From contig NC_090146.1 in NCBI RefSeq assembly GCF_017916325.1, positions 191,001 through 255,000 of the forward strand: a stretch of DNA of 64,000 bases, written 5' to 3'. The notes below the pieces were generated by a model, which ran no database searches, was not told where the DNA came from, and was given only the letters and a program-made list of their open reading frames with translations. How positions within the stretch are numbered: position 1 is the first letter of the stretch; the number at the start of each line of letters is the position of its first letter. Origin of the DNA: Leishmania martiniquensis. Lineage: Eukaryota; Euglenozoa; Kinetoplastea; Trypanosomatida; Trypanosomatidae. Positions 29,850-40,919 of the stretch are shown here, one piece after another. The position numbers and the translations under genes are program-made.

Positions 29850-31084
29850 AGGGAGGTGTGGAACTACCTTGTGCACCTGGCGCCGGAGATGCGCAGGCCA
29901 GATCACATTATGGCCACAGTCTTTCTGCAGGTCCTGCAGGGGTACGACGGTATCCACCCTCTCGGAACTCCGCACGCGCACAAACCTCATGCGCAGCGGT
30001 CGTGCGCAGCTTGGCGTCTCACCCCCCCCCCCAAAGGGCCCAGGGCCGAACCCCCAGACGAAGAGAAAGCAGCCGCACCCATGCGGCGGACCTCGCGCTT
30101 TGCGAGGCGCCCTTGCCCGCTGTGGGCGGATGGCGCGCCACAGACAGACACCGCAGCGAGAGCGGCCGCGACGCCGCACGGCACTTCCACACATAGGGGT
30201 ACGGCGACAAGCGGCGGCTGCCCTTTCTGCCTGCACCCGCCGCGCTGCGCGTGAGAGGTTGCAGCTATGAGCGACTCGCTCCGAGGAGAGCCCCCGTCTC
30301 CTGAGAGAGGAAAGGCAAGCATGACCAGCACCACAGAAACGCCCTTCCCCTCCCCCGCCACGAGCCCTACGCGAAGAGTGTGCGGCATGCGGCAACGCGT
30401 AATCGCACAGCCACCGGCGCTGCCGCATCCCTCCCTCGTATTTCCTATTTTGGGCCGCCTTTGGCCGCCGCCAATCGGGGCACAACGACGCGCGCGAACG
30501 GGCAAAATGGGCAATGCTAGAGGCGCCGATGCCAATCGCATGGACCGCTGGGCCAGCGCCCATAGACCCCCCCGATACACGATGCGGTGCGCTGGTGCGG
30601 GGGGCCCTCTGCGGCAACGCCCCAACGCCGCCCGCGCTTGCCATGAGGGTGCCCGACCCTGGCGCTGATCTCTGCACAGGCCCCTGCGCCCGCCGACTCG
30701 CGGCAGCGCTGTGCCTGTCGCGGCGCATGCGGCGGTCCCCGTGCCTTATCGGACGTGGCGGCGGGGCGCAGGCGCGGGAGGGGCGCATGGGCAGGCTGCA
30801 GGGTCTGAGAGGGTCGTGGCTTGGGGCTGGCCGGCCTCCCCCCTCGCCCGCCCCCCCTCTCCGGCGTGCGCCTGGACCGCTGCCGAGCAGGGCACACAGG
30901 CCCGTGTGGCGCAGCGCGTGTGCGAGGGGGTGGGTGCGGTGAAGGACAGGGCGAGCCCGGTGGACGCGTGGGCCGCGTCGACGGCAGAGGTGCAGCCCTG
31001 GAGGACGAGGGCGCCGCTGCCGTGCATGCAAGGCGTGCGGGCCGTGGCTGTATGCGTGCAGCTGCGAAGCTGTTCGTGGCGGAG
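29850..31084 (+). mobile_element. degenerate ingi/L1Tc-related element (DIRE), RNase H-region remnant
   Basis: A GC-rich block without pyrimidine tracts carries fragments that resemble the C-terminal part of the ingi/L1Tc polyprotein on the + strand. LWADGAPQTDTAARAAATPH (about 30121-30180) recalls the RNase H start L-W-T-D-G-S, and TAAEQGTQAR within the shared repeat recalls the A-A-E-x-G stretch near the end of that domain. Frames shift and stops interrupt it, so it is dead. Its last 424 bp are identical to the end of the second DIRE. The left boundary is uncertain. A SIDER2-like copy starts 21 bp after it. The identification is from memory of the family and needs a search. Confidence 0.5.
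30661..31084 (+). repeat. 424 bp direct repeat, copy A
   Basis: The segment matches 38859-39282 over 424 bp with no mismatch or gap that I can see (constant offset 8198). It is very GC-rich with no intact conserved frame. Flanking sequence on both sides is unrelated, which defines the ends sharply. Confidence 0.95.
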
Positions 31085-31104
31085 GCGGCGGCTTCTTGAC
31101 AAAT

Positions 31105-31512
31105 ACGGCCACTCTTTACCGTACAACGTGCGTGCAGTCCCTTTGTGCACTGGGCCGCTCACAGGGACAATCACGTGGTGCGGAGGAGCATGAGACGCCC
31201 GTTGCAGCAATGTGCCCGCTCAGCTGTCTGAGCTCGGCCTCTGCCCTACACTCTGCCCACCCCGCCTCGCAGGTCGTCTTGAGGCCGCACGGCCCATGCC
31301 CGTCGCCACCTGGTGCGCTTCTCGAGGTGGTGCAGGCTGCCTGCGAGTGGGCAGAGCGAGGCCGAGGGATGGGGGGGGGCGATGCGCTCGAGTCATGCTG
31401 GCACCCCCTCGCCCATCATGTGGACGGCGCAGACGTGCCGGCTGTCGCTGGTCTGTGAGCCGCGCGCAGAGAGCAGGTCGTGCGCGCCTGAAATGTCGCG
31501 CACGGAGGGGTG
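31105..31512 (+). repeat. SIDER2-like retroposon, copy 4
   Basis: From CACGTGGTGCGGAGGAGCAT onward it is nearly identical to copies 1-3. The first 80 bp are clearly more diverged (GTACAACGTGCGTGCAGTCC in place of GTACAACCTGCATGCAGCCC), giving a mosaic look that suggests gene conversion. It has the 3' extension with the 24 bp hairpin segment at 31480-31503, in the opposite relative orientation to that in copy 2. Confidence 0.75.
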
Positions 31513-34500
31513 TGCCTTCCTATCTTCTCGTCCTGATGCCCCCGCTCTATCCCCAATGATGTGTGGCATCGTGGGAGCAGAAGGGGGGAGAGGTCCGGTG
31601 GCAAGCGAATTAGCGGATGGGGCTGCTCCGCTTTTTTGCTTTTAAGGTTTCCGATCGCCTGCTCGTCTTTTGTTTTCTTGAAGAAACGATTAAAGCGCCG
31701 ACGTCGCCCATGGGATGTACGCATCCAGGCGTGTGTGTGTATGTGCGTGTGCTAATTTCGACCGCGATGATGTGGGCAGAAGGGTACTGCCTGGTGGACC
31801 TATTTTTTTTTCCGTTCTTGATAGCTGATGGTGAAGCCTTTTCCTGCTGATCACTCGAAGAGGGCGTAGCGGCTTTTACGCCGTGCTCTCTCTTTCTCTC
31901 TTTTTTTTTAGCTTTGCCGCGTCGTGCTGATCATTCCCCTCTCCCCCTCTCCCTCATAGGTTTTTTTTCCTGCCTCACCTCTCGTCTCTAATAATCGGCA
32001 GCTCTCATCCACACGGCCGCACGCGCGGCATGACATTTATCCACCACAGAGAGTACGAAGAGGAGAAAGCGAAGCACGCCACCCAAGGGAAGGAAACGAG
32101 GAAAGGGGCGCTCAATATTGCGCTCTGTTTTTCTTCTGGCTCTTCTGTCTCTTGCTTTGGTACTGGATCACGGCCTCCACCTTTTCTCTCTCTGTTCTCT
32201 TTTTTTTTGGTACCCTTTTCGTCTTGTCCGATGCGTGTGTTGTTTACTTGTACCGATTTCGTTCCATCCTCGCTAGACTTTTTCCTCTTCCCCGCTTTCC
32301 TCTCCCTCTCGGTGTAGTGCTGCGCTGCTCTCTCTCTCCCCCTCTCTCTCCCTCCCGGGTTCATGCTGTGTTGCTGTCCCCACAAACCTTTGCGTTTTCA
32401 ACTCTTTTTTTTTTCATTGGACTTCCGCCTGTCACGTGCGGCCGCCCAGGATGGGAGGGCGGGGATGACGCTGACGATCTTTTTTCTTTTCGAGTGGCGT
32501 ATGTATATGTACACGTGTTAGGGGAGGCGTGTACCCGCAGCTGTACCTCTGAGTACCACAGATGATACCCCTATTTTTGCCTTTCATCTCCTTCCCTCTT
32601 TTTTTTTTCATGAGATGCCGCATCGTGTGGCATGTCATCATCTCGACTTACGGACGCCATTTCCCCCCTCCCCCCTTTTTTAACGTTCGTTAAGCGTACC
32701 TGCTCCTCTCTTCCCAATTCCTTCCCTTGATGAGGTCGAAGCTTTATTTTTTTTTGCCTTCCAAGCCTGGTCTTAAACTCTTCGCCTAGCGCAAAAGGGA
32801 CCGGGGGGAAGGGAACAGCGGGAAAGGAGGTGGCGAAGAAGACGAGGCGGCCTCGTAGTGTGGCGAAAATAAAGCGCGAAGGCAGAGACGCCGCCAACTC
32901 AGCCAGGGCTGCCCTGCTCTCCGCATCTCGTCTTTTTGGGGCGCTCTCATGCCGTTTATTTGGTTTTCCGCCTCCCTCTTGTCTTACTTTCCTGGGCACC
33001 TGTGCTTCTTCCCCCCCCGTCGAGCTTGCTTGCTTTCCTGTCCCCTTTCTTTCCCTTTTCTTCTGTCCCCCTCAATTTTCCCTACCGTAGCATCCAAGGG
33101 AGCATAGGAGAGAGCCATAGGAGAGAAAGAGAGGATAAGGGAAAGCGGGCATATTATACACAGGCACCAAGGCAGGCACCTACACACACACACAACATCG
33201 AGCGACAGACCGGGAGCAACGAGCTTGTCTTTCTCTCACCTGCTCCGTGTAAGTGTGCGTGTTTGCGCTCCTCCTTCTTGCCCTCGCATTCCTTCCTCGG
33301 TACCCTTCCCTCATTGCCCGGTACTCGGCGTCACTGCGTTCGGCTGTCTGCTTATGTGCTCAGCTGGTGAGCCTCACAGCGGGGATAGCGTTGACCATTG
33401 CGTATGTGCTCTGTTTTCCGTTTGTTTTCCTTCCCCCCCAAACCGATGCCCTCTTCTCGATACACGCTCGCCCTCTTCCGGGTCAGCAGCGAGGCCTCCA
33501 GAGCCGCAGACCTTACAGAACACCTCTTTCATGGGCAGGGCATCGTTGTACTCTCTGGGCAATACACATAAATCTTTAAATATATATATAAATAAATATA
33601 TATATATATATTTATTTATATATCAGACACGCACGAAAACGGCGGTGCTCCTCTCGACCCTCTCGACGCTGAGGAGGAGGAGGGGTGGGGAAGAAGGAAA
33701 GAGGTGCGGTTGCTGCTCTAATGCTGAAGGGTAACGAGAAACATACAAAAACCTGCCGCAGACTGAGCTGCCTCTCTCGATGCTCTACCAAAGAACTCAA
33801 CACTACGAGGCAAGGAAGAGTAGTAGTAGTGGGGGGGGGGCGGGGACGGAGAGAGCGAGCGAGCGAGGGAGGGAGGGGGAGAGAGAGAGGGCGCTGCCAG
33901 GGTATGCCGGTGTGGGCCTTGGAGTCTGTCACGGTGACAGCTGTGGAGCACATCTATGCATCCTCCTTGCCGATTCTGGCACTCGTTTGGCGCGCCAGTT
34001 CAACGCAGGGGCGAAACCATGCGACATTAGCAGCTTCTTTCTGTCTCTCTCTCTCTTGTTCCGCTTTTCTTTTTGCGTTCTATGCCACCTGCTGTCACGC
34101 CTACGCGAGATGCTGTGTACATTGATAGAGGCCACCTCTTCGCGCCAGCTGGGGCGACGGGGTGAGGCGAGGGTGGGGCGGATGAGTGTTCTCCTTCACT
34201 GAATGGCCCACCCTGCTTGCCCTTCGCACCCCTTCTCCCGATTTTGTCGCGCGCTCTCTCTGCTTCGCCCCTTCTGAGCGACGTACTGACGTGCCGTTTC
34301 TCTTTCACAGACGTATCAGCGCTCACGCACATTCTATTATTTACGTTTGCCCATCTCTGTGACGGAGAACGGCACCGTCTGTGGCTCTCTCTCTCTGTGT
34401 TCAGCCACCGGCTTCATCCTCTTTAATCTCCTCGTTGGACATCGTCGTCATCCTCAAACAGCGCCCGCACACGCGCAGAGGACGCTCGGGAGGTAGAAGA

Positions 34501-34675
34501 CAGCAAAGAAAGCAGCAGCGGAGTTGCTCTCTCCTGTGCGCTAAGGTTGATTTTGCCCCCTCTCACCTTTTCCGCCTCCGTCTCACTTCGGTGTCTTCCA
34601 TCGTCTACAGAGAGTACCCTTGTCTCCCCCATTGCTGGTGCGACTCGCACCCGTGCTTTCAGGCGTACTGTTCTC
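31513..34675. other. pyrimidine-rich spacer before the cytochrome b5 gene
   Basis: More than 3 kb of C/T tracts with short A/G-rich interruptions and an AT palindrome at 33584-33623. Apart from the palindrome no feature is recognised. Open frames here encode Ser/Pro/Leu/Phe-rich noise. Confidence 0.55.
33584..33623. repeat. 40 bp perfect AT palindrome
   Basis: The 40 bp are made only of A and T. The left arm holds AAATAAATATA and the right arm TATATTTATTT, and the two halves are perfect reverse complements centred between 33603 and 33604. It lies in C/T-rich spacer and can form a cruciform or RNA hairpin. Simple TA expansion could have produced it. Confidence 0.9.
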
Positions 34676-34682
34676 GTCTCTC

Positions 34683-34735
34683 TCTCTGTCGGCGGCGGCG
34701 GCCCGTTCACCCTCTGCGCTTCTCCATCCACTTAG
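34683..34735 (+). promoter_or_regulatory. predicted trans-splice acceptor for the cytochrome b5-like gene
   Basis: GCGCTTCTCCATCCACTTAG gives an AG at 34734-34735 after a long pyrimidine region. No ATG occurs before 34888, so the leader would be about 152 nt. A run of 14-15 C residues lies within it (near 34829-34842). Confidence 0.45.
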
Positions 34736-34887
34736 TTGCCCCTGACTCTCTCCCTCTCATACTGTGAGCGCGGCCTGGCGTGTTCCCCGAATACTGAAGG
34801 AGACATACACTCAAGTAGAGGCGCGCACCCCCCCCCCCCCCACACGCTTAGTAGCCATCAAAATAATTTTATCGCGCTCTCTTCACA

Positions 34888-35316
34888 ATGTCACAGAATG
34901 AGCTACAGATATACTCCTGGTCCGAGATCGCCAAGCACACGGAGGAGGAGGACTGCTGGGTGGTGATGTACGACAAAGTGCTGGATGTAAGCAAGTGGCT
35001 GCACGAGCACCCTGGCGGCTTTGACCCCATCAAGGACATGGCCGGCATGGACATCACAAACAGCTTCGAGAGCATTGGGCACTCGAGCACGGCGCTTGTG
35101 AAGAGTAAAACTTTTATTATCGGCCGCGTCGACCCGCAGGAGACAGAGATGCGCAAGGAGGCGGAAAAGAAGGCATCGACTCCGGCCCCGAAGTGGTCGG
35201 AGACGAAGCGCGAAGATCTGCGGCGCTACAAAGGCGGCGAAGGTATTATTCCGCTGCGCGTCATTTTCGGCGCGGTTGTTGCCATCATGGCCCTTCTATT
35301 CTATCTGTTGAAGTGA
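34888..35316 (+). CDS. cytochrome b5-like heme-binding protein, tail-anchored
   Basis: The 142-residue protein has a cytochrome b5 domain (about residues 6-80) with the heme-ligand histidines His41 in HEHPGGFDP and His65 in ESIGHSS. A charged linker (about 85-120) and a C-terminal hydrophobic segment (about 125-142, ending in FYLLK) follow. This is the layout of microsomal or outer-mitochondrial cytochrome b5, which gives electrons to desaturases and related oxidases, with the heme domain in the cytosol. The start is the first ATG after the predicted acceptor. The gene sits between the two copies of the 424 bp repeat, so recombination between them would remove or circularise it. Confidence 0.93.
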   Translation: MSQNELQIYSWSEIAKHTEEEDCWVVMYDKVLDVSKWLHEHPGGFDPIKDMAGMDITNSFESIGHSSTALVKSKTFIIGRVDPQETEMRKEAEKKASTPAPKWSETKREDLRRYKGGEGIIPLRVIFGAVVAIMALLFYLLK

Positions 35317-37869
35317 TACAGCTTTGCGTGCGCGTGCGCGGCAAAGTGTGGGGGTGAGCGCGCGAGGCGCCGCCGCCTCTGTCGAGCCCGCACCCGCCAT
35401 GGAAAAAGCGTCTTACATGGCAGGCGCATACATGAAGATGATGGGATAATAAAGCCGCCGGAAAAGAAATGGGGGCATTTACGTTTTGGACGCATCCGGT
35501 ATCTCGGGGCTCGTCGCTCCGCACCCTCTTTTTCTGTCTCCCTCTCTCTCTCTCCCTCTTGAAGCCCTTTCTATTGTATGTTCCTCATCTCCAGCGGGTG
35601 GTGGTGGTGGAGGTGGAAGAGGTAGAAAGGATTTCGAGCGAATTCGGAGCGCTGAATTCGGACGGTAGGATGACTAAATGACGGGCACCCTTGGAGGAGG
35701 GGGATGGCCGTTGATGGTGTCCACTGCGAAAGCTTCAGCGTGATGCGATCGATGAAAGCGAAAAGAGCAGAGAAGAGGAGAGCGAAGGGGAGGGGGAGAA
35801 TTCCCGTGTGCCCTTGCGCTTGAGGGGTCGATGAGCATCTATCTATTAATTTTCACGGCTGGAAGGGGACAGGGGAGCGACAACCTCAGACGAGAGGCGA
35901 AGAGCGTCAGGGGGGATGAAGGTGTGAGGGGGATGCCTGACCAAGCGAAACACGGAGTGAAACACTAGAGCAACGCGCAAGAAGCGGCACATCATGGCAT
36001 AGGCTGCCGGTGCAATAGCAACAGAGAGAGAGCCATAGTTGTCCGACTTGAGTCAGCTGTGCGCCGCCTCCTCCTCGCGCTCTTGCCTTTGCGTGCGCTG
36101 TGATAGTGGCACATGTGTGCAGAGGCGTGTGCGCGCGTAGGCCCCATTGGTGCTGAGAAGAGGTTCAGGAACACGAACACGTACTTCGTCGTCTACCCAT
36201 CGACGATGACTTCTGCCGTTCACACACCGTTTTGCACAGACAGGCGCGCGCTCACTCGTCGAATCACCTTCGTGGCAGAAGCACTGCGCTCTCTGAGTGT
36301 CCATCCTCCTTCGATCGCATATCCAAGAGGCGTCCTCCGTTTCTAGTCAGACATTTTCTGTCGTGATTCGGAGGCTCCCCCCCCGAGGAGGAGGAGGAGG
36401 GGGGTGGGGTGCGCGAAGACTTTTAGACGCGCGCCCAACATTACGGACTTCATTTGCTTTTCGAGCACGGACGGGGGAGGATGGGGCGGCGGAAACACAA
36501 TGCGGTGGAAGGAGAAGCTGCGCATCGGAAGGGCGCACTGGCACAGCCGTCAACGCCTTCACGTTGCCCCGTGACTTGGCTCCTTCGTAATAGTACGCTG
36601 GCGCACGGAGGGTTTCTTTTTTTTTCTTTGCCTTTCCCCGCTTGCACCCGTGTGAGCTTTCGAAGCGCAGGGCGAGAGGACCTCTGCGCCTTCCCCCGGG
36701 AGGAGCGGTGCTGGTGAGGACGAAGCCAATGGAGAGAGAGTACACACACATACACGCCAAGACAGCTGCGTATGCGAATGGGCGCATATCAATGGGTTTG
36801 GCGGTGTGTTCGCTTGTGTGGGTGTGCCGCGTCTCTCTCTCTTTCGTTGTGACCTCACAAAGCTTTTTTCCCCACTATGGCCTTTTCTTCCCCGGAGCCG
36901 TCGTCCCCATCTTCTCGCCTCCGCTCTCGGCGAGAACCCCATTAGCCCTCCTCCTCCTCCTCTCCTTCCTCCCCCTTCCCTGACCACTGCCGCTACTTTT
37001 TTCCCTTTCCTTGTGCGCTTCCCACCCCGGTGCTTGACTGCTTCACCCATGATTTGAACACCATCACCACGGCACCGGGAATGGGCGCTTGCGCAAAGAA
37101 GCTGATGGCCTCAAGCTGAGGGGAGGGCATGAGGAGGCTCCGCCAGCATAGTCGTCTCATGAGGCGCACTGGAAACTGCAACGCGCCCCCGTAGCGAAAT
37201 CGATCGGCAAAGACCGCCCCCACGGCAGCGGCAAAGGCGCGAAGACGCGCGGGCTTCAGAGTGCTTGCCCATTATCCCCACGCATCACGACAACCCGAAG
37301 TTGAGCCAGGGAGGAAGTGCAGGCCGCCGAGGCCCTCTTACTCCCCCCCCCCCACACATACACACATACAATTACCAAAGGCCACTTGAGGATACGCAAC
37401 ACGAGATTAAACCTAACGGTGAGCCGCAGCCATGGCTTCAAGGAAAGCTGCTCCGTCGTGTTGAGCCGCTGCCAGACCGTTCTGGGAACCAATGCTGACG
37501 CAAACAGACGCGACACTCGAGAGGGTAACCGATGCTTCGCTTTCTCTGATCTGCGCATCAAAGATCCTCACAGGATTGAGCTTGGTGGACGACTGCCATC
37601 TTGCAACCCCCCTCGCCCCTACCGTTCCTTGCTTCTCGGACGCGCATAAAGCCATACATCTCATCATCCCTTTCACCTTGCGCACAAAACGCGTACACCT
37701 GCTATGAGAAGGGGTGACCTCCGCCATTCAGTTCGAGAAAGCAGGGGACACACGCGTTGGTGAGGAGGTGGTAGAAGGCAAGACGGCATACGGTAGCCCC
37801 CCCTTGCGTCTCGCTGAGGCCTGGTCTGGCAACGCACCTCTTCAACCCGCTCATGGTGGGAGAGCTGGA
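35317..37869. other. 3' region of the cytochrome b5 gene and left flank of the second DIRE
   Basis: Mixed and pyrimidine-rich sequence up to about 37000, then GC-balanced sequence without C/T tracts. The part from 37050 may belong to the DIRE, but I see no recognisable endonuclease motif. Confidence 0.4.
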
Positions 37870-39282
37870 GAAGACATACCGCTACGTCCACTGACTCTCC
37901 GCCTCAGGCCCCAGCGAAATCCACTTGGAGAGTGTCAGAGCACCTTTCGGCGCACGGCAAGTGAGCGCGGGTGACCGTATGCTGCCGAAGCATCGCCACG
38001 AGCCGCGTCGCTACGGCATGGAAAGAGGAGACTGTCGGCCCCCCCTCCCTCCACACACACACACCGAATGCCGCACAGGCCTGTTGATGCCGCGCCGTGC
38101 CCCCCCCTGCGACGTTGGCACAGCAGCCTGTGATAGCCGCTGAAACGGGCCATCTCGCAGCGGCTGCCCCTGCCATCTGGAAGAGAAGCCCCACCGCAGC
38201 CGCCCCGGACTTGCTCCTCACCACGGAGGTCCAGCGCCGGACAGGCACCAAGGTAGGGGCAGTGCTTGTGAGCGCCGCTCGCGCGTTCGACTCTGCGGGA
38301 CACAGTACTATCGTGCTGAGGCCGCGGAGGCTTTACGCAGATCCTCAACGTACTCGCCGTTGCATAAATTTCGTGGACGATCGCTGCGCCTAAGGTCCCT
38401 TCGTCAAGGAGGAGTCGTGTCGTTTGCCGGCAGAGCTCTACAGGGGCCAGTCCACGGCCCTCTCATCGTCATGATTGCGCTTGGGCTCGCAGCGTGTGGC
38501 CCGCAAGAGGGCACCCCGACATCACCACGTCCTCTCTGCTGATGGCCTTCCGCATCTGACATCCTCCGCAGAGAGGGAGTGGGGGAGGGCAGACGCGCCA
38601 CAGTGCAGCGCACGCCCAGGAGGGCATATCACCGAAAGTCGGTGCCTCATGGAGCCATATGCGCCATACAGAGTGCAGACCGACGCCTTCGGTGAGCGAC
38701 ACAGCCAACAGCGAAACCTCTGCGTTGCACGCAGGGACGCGGCCAAGCGCCGCTTACCAGCGCTGCATGGGGCTTCCCTCGTTGGGTGCCCGTGGCTGCC
38801 CTCTCCCCCGCCCACAATGGCCGCCTCCACGGCGACAGGCTGCGACCCCCTGTGCGCAGGCGCTGATCTCTGCACAGGCCCCTGCGCCCGCCGACTCGCG
38901 GCAGCGCTGTGCCTGTCGCGGCGCATGCGGCGGTCCCCGTGCCTTATCGGACGTGGCGGCGGGGCGCAGGCGCGGGAGGGGCGCATGGGCAGGCTGCAGG
39001 GTCTGAGAGGGTCGTGGCTTGGGGCTGGCCGGCCTCCCCCCTCGCCCGCCCCCCCTCTCCGGCGTGCGCCTGGACCGCTGCCGAGCAGGGCACACAGGCC
39101 CGTGTGGCGCAGCGCGTGTGCGAGGGGGTGGGTGCGGTGAAGGACAGGGCGAGCCCGGTGGACGCGTGGGCCGCGTCGACGGCAGAGGTGCAGCCCTGGA
39201 GGACGAGGGCGCCGCTGCCGTGCATGCAAGGCGTGCGGGCCGTGGCTGTATGCGTGCAGCTGCGAAGCTGTTCGTGGCGGAG
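37870..39282 (+). mobile_element. degenerate ingi/L1Tc-related element (DIRE), reverse-transcriptase remnant
   Basis: The + strand carries pieces of a non-LTR reverse transcriptase spread over shifting frames. LLLTTEVQRRTGTKVG, then AARAFDSAGHSTIV (motif A) and INFVDDRCA followed by TAA lie at about 38205-38393. LQGPVHGPLIVMIALGL (motif B, Q-G-x3-G-P-L) lies at about 38437-38490 in another frame. LSADGLPHLTSSAERE (motif C, normally A-D-D) lies at about 38530-38580, back in the first frame. LHAGTRPSAA...GLPSLGARG follows at about 38725-38790 in the third frame. The catalytic Asp before ARAFD is Ser and the second Asp of A-D-D is Gly, so it is dead. It ends with the 424 bp repeat. Confidence 0.72.
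38859..39282 (+). repeat. 424 bp direct repeat, copy B
   Basis: Same orientation as copy A (30661-31084) and without visible differences, 8198 bp apart. It forms the right end of the reverse-transcriptase relic, whose other sequence is heavily decayed. Confidence 0.95.
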
Positions 39283-40770
39283 GGGGCGACAGGCTGAGGA
39301 GGAGAGGAGTGGGCCGTTTGTGTATCCTCCGTTGCGTGCTCGCGGTGGGTCTCGCGCTTCGTGTCGCTGCCGTTCTCTCGTGGATTGCATGGCAACCAGC
39401 AGCATGTGCGGGACACCAGAGGATGCGGCAATCGTTGCCGTGCCAATGAGGGCGCAAGCTGTCAAGGAAGCAGAGCAATCACGAACGCCGTGCTGCAATC
39501 GATGAGAGAGAGCCGGGCGACGGGACATTGCTGGGGAAGGTGCGCAAGGCAGAGGAGGGAGACGGGCACAGCTTGGAAATGTGTGGTGCCGAAGCTTGAC
39601 AGATGTTGCTGGCCGGTCCATCATATAGTGTCGCTTCGCATGGGTTTACTATGCGGCCTGCTGCCCTTTTTTTCCCTCTGTGTGAAGCGTTTTGAAAGCC
39701 GCAAAGGGCGGGGGGGTTAAGGGTAGCGTCGCTGTACGGGGTCGACCGTAATCTCTTCTCTCTCCCTCCACACATGCTCCTGTACGCAGGCGTGAATGTG
39801 CATGCTAGGGCGAAACTGTTCTGTGGAGGAGGCCTGCATGCGCGCCGTCATTGTTGCTTCGGCTACCGGCCGCTCTGTTCCCATGCGTGTGTCACCCTTC
39901 CGTCCCTCGTCTTCCCCCAACCCTTCATGTTGCATTGTCCTTTTATACGCACATACACAGACACGCAACACTAACGGGCTGGAAGAGTCGGCTACACTCC
40001 CCTTCGCCCTCCTCCATTTTGGCACAATCTGCGAATATCATTGCGTAACGGCGTACATGAGCAACAAGGCCAACAAGAGAAGAGAGCGAAGGCGGGACCG
40101 GAGTAAGGGAGAGAGCGGAGGTGTGCGCACTAAACATATACGCTCTTCGCCTCCCTCTGCCGGGGAAGCTGACTCGATCTGCTCGCTAGTCTGCCGTCAC
40201 CACGTCGCTGCGCGTCTCGTTCACCTTTCAATTTTCGCTGCAGGCTGCCCCCCTTCCCTTCCCTTTTCACGTATTGCCACGAGACGAGGAGTGCTTTCGA
40301 AAAGAAAAGCTGAGGCTACGGGCTGCCTGTCAGTCTCGCCTCTCACCCCCTCTCTGTCATCTCCGCGCTTACAACGACCAGCCGTTTCGGCACCCATCTG
40401 TGCCGCTATGCGCCGTGCTCGTCCGGATCGCTCTTTCCTCCGCCCTCCTCTCTCTCTCCCTTTGCTGCACAGCTTGAGACAGACAGCGTATAGCGGAGGG
40501 AGGGAGGAGGGGGGAGAAGAATGCAAAGGCGGCGGCCGCGTTCACATCTGTCCTTCCCACACTTTCTCTCTCTTTCCCTTACTCCCTTGGAAAAGAAGAG
40601 GCAACAAAAACTGAGAGAACAGCTCAGCCACGCTCGTTTCATAAGTGCGGCGTCCAACGAAACGCTGAGGATATAATAAAAGACAGGTGGAGGAGAGCGT
40701 GTGAGCAGCGGTCTGCGCCACCTCATCACTGATCCCTTTTACAGCTCGTTTTGACCTCTCGTCTCCGCCA
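39283..40770. other. spacer before the MCC beta gene, no gene seen
   Basis: Mixed sequence to about 39720 and then C/T-rich tracts with A/G-rich interruptions. No convincing frame. Confidence 0.55.
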
Positions 40771-40839
40771 GTGCCTTCGCCTACTGCTTCCTCTCCCCCC
40801 TCTCGACCTGATTCTGTGTGCGTGTGTGCAAATCTGCAG
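40771..40839 (+). promoter_or_regulatory. predicted trans-splice acceptor for the MCC beta gene
   Basis: A pyrimidine tract (CTTCCTCTCCCCCCTCTCGA) is followed by GCAAATCTGCAG with AG at 40838-40839; an earlier candidate CCGCCAG lies at about 40764-40770. The leader of about 80 nt lacks ATG before 40920. Confidence 0.45.
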
Positions 40840-40919
40840 AAAGGCACACCCACGCGTAGGCACTGTTCTCACCGAATCGTAGAGCCAGTGCACGTGCTCG
40901 GCGCAGCGAGACAGACGAC

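Noticed and set aside
29811..31112. 433-codon minus-strand frame
   Set aside because: It is antisense to the DIRE relic in very GC-rich DNA where stops are rare; Arg/Pro/Gly/His-rich translation and opposite to the transcription direction.
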